Below, piece by piece: positions 62,502 through 64,000 of a stretch of DNA of 64,000 nucleotides (the first letter of the stretch is position 1; the number at the start of each line of letters is the position of its first letter). This DNA comes from Marinobacter profundi. GTDB lineage: Bacteria; Pseudomonadota; Gammaproteobacteria; Pseudomonadales; Oleiphilaceae. The stretch covers positions 186,001 through 250,000 of the forward strand of contig NZ_KZ319371.1 in the NCBI RefSeq assembly GCF_002744715.1. The letters run 5' to 3'. Below the pieces are notes generated by a model, which saw nothing but the letters and a program-made list of their open reading frames with translations, was not told the origin of the DNA and ran no database searches. The translations under genes and the position numbers were made by a program.

Positions 62502-63947
62502 CTAACCCCGCCAGAAATGACGCGAGAACAGCACAAACACGCTGAGCAGCTCGAGCCGCCCCAACAGCATCACCACCATCAAAACCCATTTCGCCGCATC
62601 CGGCAGGGCCTGGAAGTTGCCTGCCGGGCCAATGCTGCCGCCCAGGCCCGGCCCCACGTTCGCCAGCGCCGTCGCAGCGCCGGTGAGGCTGGTCACCAGA
62701 TCGAGACCTAGCGCTGCGAGGATCGCTGCCGAGACTGCGAGGGTGGCCAGGAAAATAAATGAGAAGGCGACCGAAGAGGCAACAATTTCATCACTGATAA
62801 TCCGGCCATTGTAATGACGCGCCATTACCGCATTGGGATGAAGCAGGCGAATCACCTGCTCGCGCAATAGCAACATGGACAACTGGAAGCGAAAGATCTT
62901 CATCCCTCCACTGGTGGAGCCGGAGCAGCCGCCCACAAAGGTCAGGAAAAAGAACAGTACGATCACCAGTGGCCCCCAGAGGGTATAGTCCTCGCTGGCA
63001 TAGCCGGTAGTCGTCACCACGGACGTGACATTAAACAAGGCATGAACGAAGGCATCGACTGCCGGGGCCTGGTCCACCAGCATCCGATAGACGGCAATCA
63101 CCAGGGCCACCCCGAACAGGAACTGCAGGAAGAAGTGCACCTGCTTATCCCGCAACAGCGGCATGTACTGACCGTTCAGCAAGCGCACAAACAGAAAGAA
63201 GGGAATGCCGCCGAGCATCATGAAGAAGGACGACGCGAGCAGGATGGCGCTACCGTCGAACTGTCCCATGGAGCTGTCCGAGGTCGAGTAGCCCCCTGTG
63301 GAAACGGTGGTCAGGGCGTGATTGATGGCATTGAACAGGTCCATTCCCAGCACCCAATACACCAGGATGCAGCCGGCAGTAATCGCCAGGTAGCTGAACA
63401 CCAGCCCGCGCGCCAGCCGGTTGGTACGCGGCACCGCCTTTTCAGTCCACTCGGACGATTCGGTGGCAAACAGGCGCATGCCACCAATCCTCAGGAATGG
63501 CAGCACCGCAACTGCCATGCCGATGATTCCGATGCCCCCCATCCACTGCATGATCGATCGCCACAGCAGGATGTCATCCGGCAGATTATCAAGACCGGTC
63601 AGCACCGTGGACCCCGTGGTGGTAACCCCCGAAATACTCTCGAAGAAGGCATCTGTAACGGAAAGGTTGAGATCGCTCAGCAGCAGCGGAAAACTTGAGA
63701 AGATCGGGATGACAATCCAGGCCGAAACGGTCAGCAGGAACATTTCACGCTGCTTGAGACCATGGCGCTTACGGCCTGTCACCATGAAGCAGGCCAAGCC
63801 GACCGTGAAACAGATCAACGCCGACCGGATAAACGCCCAGCGATCAGGAATGTCTCCGAACAGGAGCAAATTGACTGGCAGGGTGATCAGGAAGCTGAGC
63901 AGAATCAGCAGGAACCCAATGATCTGCACGACAGGAAGAATTCTCAC
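62502..63947 (-). CDS. trkH: Trk-type potassium transporter TrkH
   Basis: TrkH is the K+-conducting subunit that works with TrkA. The 481-residue product shows four pore repeats with selectivity Gly residues: SGVTTTGSTVLTG, TTVSTGGYSTSDSS, TSVVTTTGYASED and ALANVGPGLGG. The regulatory GGCSGSTSGGMKIFR lies before the last repeat. I place the start at GTG 63947 (VRILPVVQIIGFLLIL) to match the family. A frame continuing to 63995 also has no clear ribosome-binding site, so the N-terminus is uncertain. Confidence 0.92.
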   Translation of the reverse strand: MRILPVVQIIGFLLILLSFLITLPVNLLLFGDIPDRWAFIRSALICFTVGLACFMVTGRKRHGLKQREMFLLTVSAWIVIPIFSSFPLLLSDLNLSVTDAFFESISGVTTTGSTVLTGLDNLPDDILLWRSIMQWMGGIGIIGMAVAVLPFLRIGGMRLFATESSEWTEKAVPRTNRLARGLVFSYLAITAGCILVYWVLGMDLFNAINHALTTVSTGGYSTSDSSMGQFDGSAILLASSFFMMLGGIPFFLFVRLLNGQYMPLLRDKQVHFFLQFLFGVALVIAVYRMLVDQAPAVDAFVHALFNVTSVVTTTGYASEDYTLWGPLVIVLFFFLTFVGGCSGSTSGGMKIFRFQLSMLLLREQVIRLLHPNAVMARHYNGRIISDEIVASSVAFSFIFLATLAVSAAILAALGLDLVTSLTGAATALANVGPGLGGSIGPAGNFQALPDAAKWVLMVVMLLGRLELLSVFVLFSRHFWRG

Positions 63948-64000
63948 GGAACACACAACCCCAGCACACCGCCAGAAGTGCCGCAAGAATAGCACAGGTT

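Noticed and set aside
1..64000. CRISPR array, prophage, insertion sequence or integron
   Set aside because: I saw no regularly spaced direct repeats with spacers, transposase, phage structural or integrase genes. The xerD at the left edge is the housekeeping recombinase.

Overview
The window is a dense, high-GC stretch of gammaproteobacterial chromosome. Gene content and order fit Marinobacter or a close marine relative: the rpsP-rimM-trmD-rplS and ffh-ypjD-corB blocks, the divergent hemA-prfA-prmC / TPR-lolB-ispE-tRNA-prs-rplY-pth-ychF block, minCDE, a σ54-controlled TAXI-TRAP uptake system, and the ornithine-lipid gene pair. The genus is inferred from gene order only. Nearly all of it is core chromosome. 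I saw no prophage, insertion sequence, integron or CRISPR array, and no clear frameshifted gene.

Layout. 1-4.0 kb: xerD (cut by the left edge), then the ribosomal/tRNA-modification operon and ffh, all leftward. 4.2-10.4 kb rightward: ypjD, a CorC/CorB-type membrane protein, a Yip1 protein, a large DUF1631 protein and a TonB-like protein. 10.5-13.1 kb: grxD diverging from argF and an ABC ATPase. 13.1-17.2 kb leftward: glpK and a RstAB-like two-component system. 17.4-25.5 kb: two rightward lipid operons, olsB-olsA and GT4-PAP2. Each follows a direct-repeat array that looks like a PhoB (Pho) box. Between them lie leftward genes for an FKBP isomerase, an acetyl-CoA hydrolase/transferase, a small exported protein and an aldo/keto reductase. 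25.5-29.3 kb: dinB with a perfect LexA box, diverging from DUF1244-hopJ-minCDE. 29.3-37.9 kb: DUF2804, START, CBS, PhoH, a lipoprotein hydrolase and a P-type ATPase.

38-44.7 kb leftward: a DctB/DctD-like pair and a TAXI-type TRAP permease and binding protein. The binding-protein gene has a -24/-12 promoter and two phased upstream palindromes. 44.7-49.4 kb leftward: yjbQ, then a compact cluster of an unknown protein, MscS, RimB, RimK and an M14-family zinc hydrolase. 49.5-64 kb: photolyase, moeB-prmC-prfA-hemA, then the TPR-lolB-ispE-tRNA-Gln-prs-rplY-pth-ychF-tRNA-Met series, and trkH at the right edge.

The most interesting signals are regulatory. Two separate lipid-remodelling operons have matching 11-bp-period Pho-box arrays, which suggests that phosphate starvation switches on both ornithine lipids and a glycolipid. 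The σ54/UAS arrangement links DctBD to the TRAP operon. The RimK-RimB-M14-MscS cluster looks like a protein-tail glutamylation writer/eraser set tied to osmotic stress. All functions are read from motifs and context; no database search was possible.
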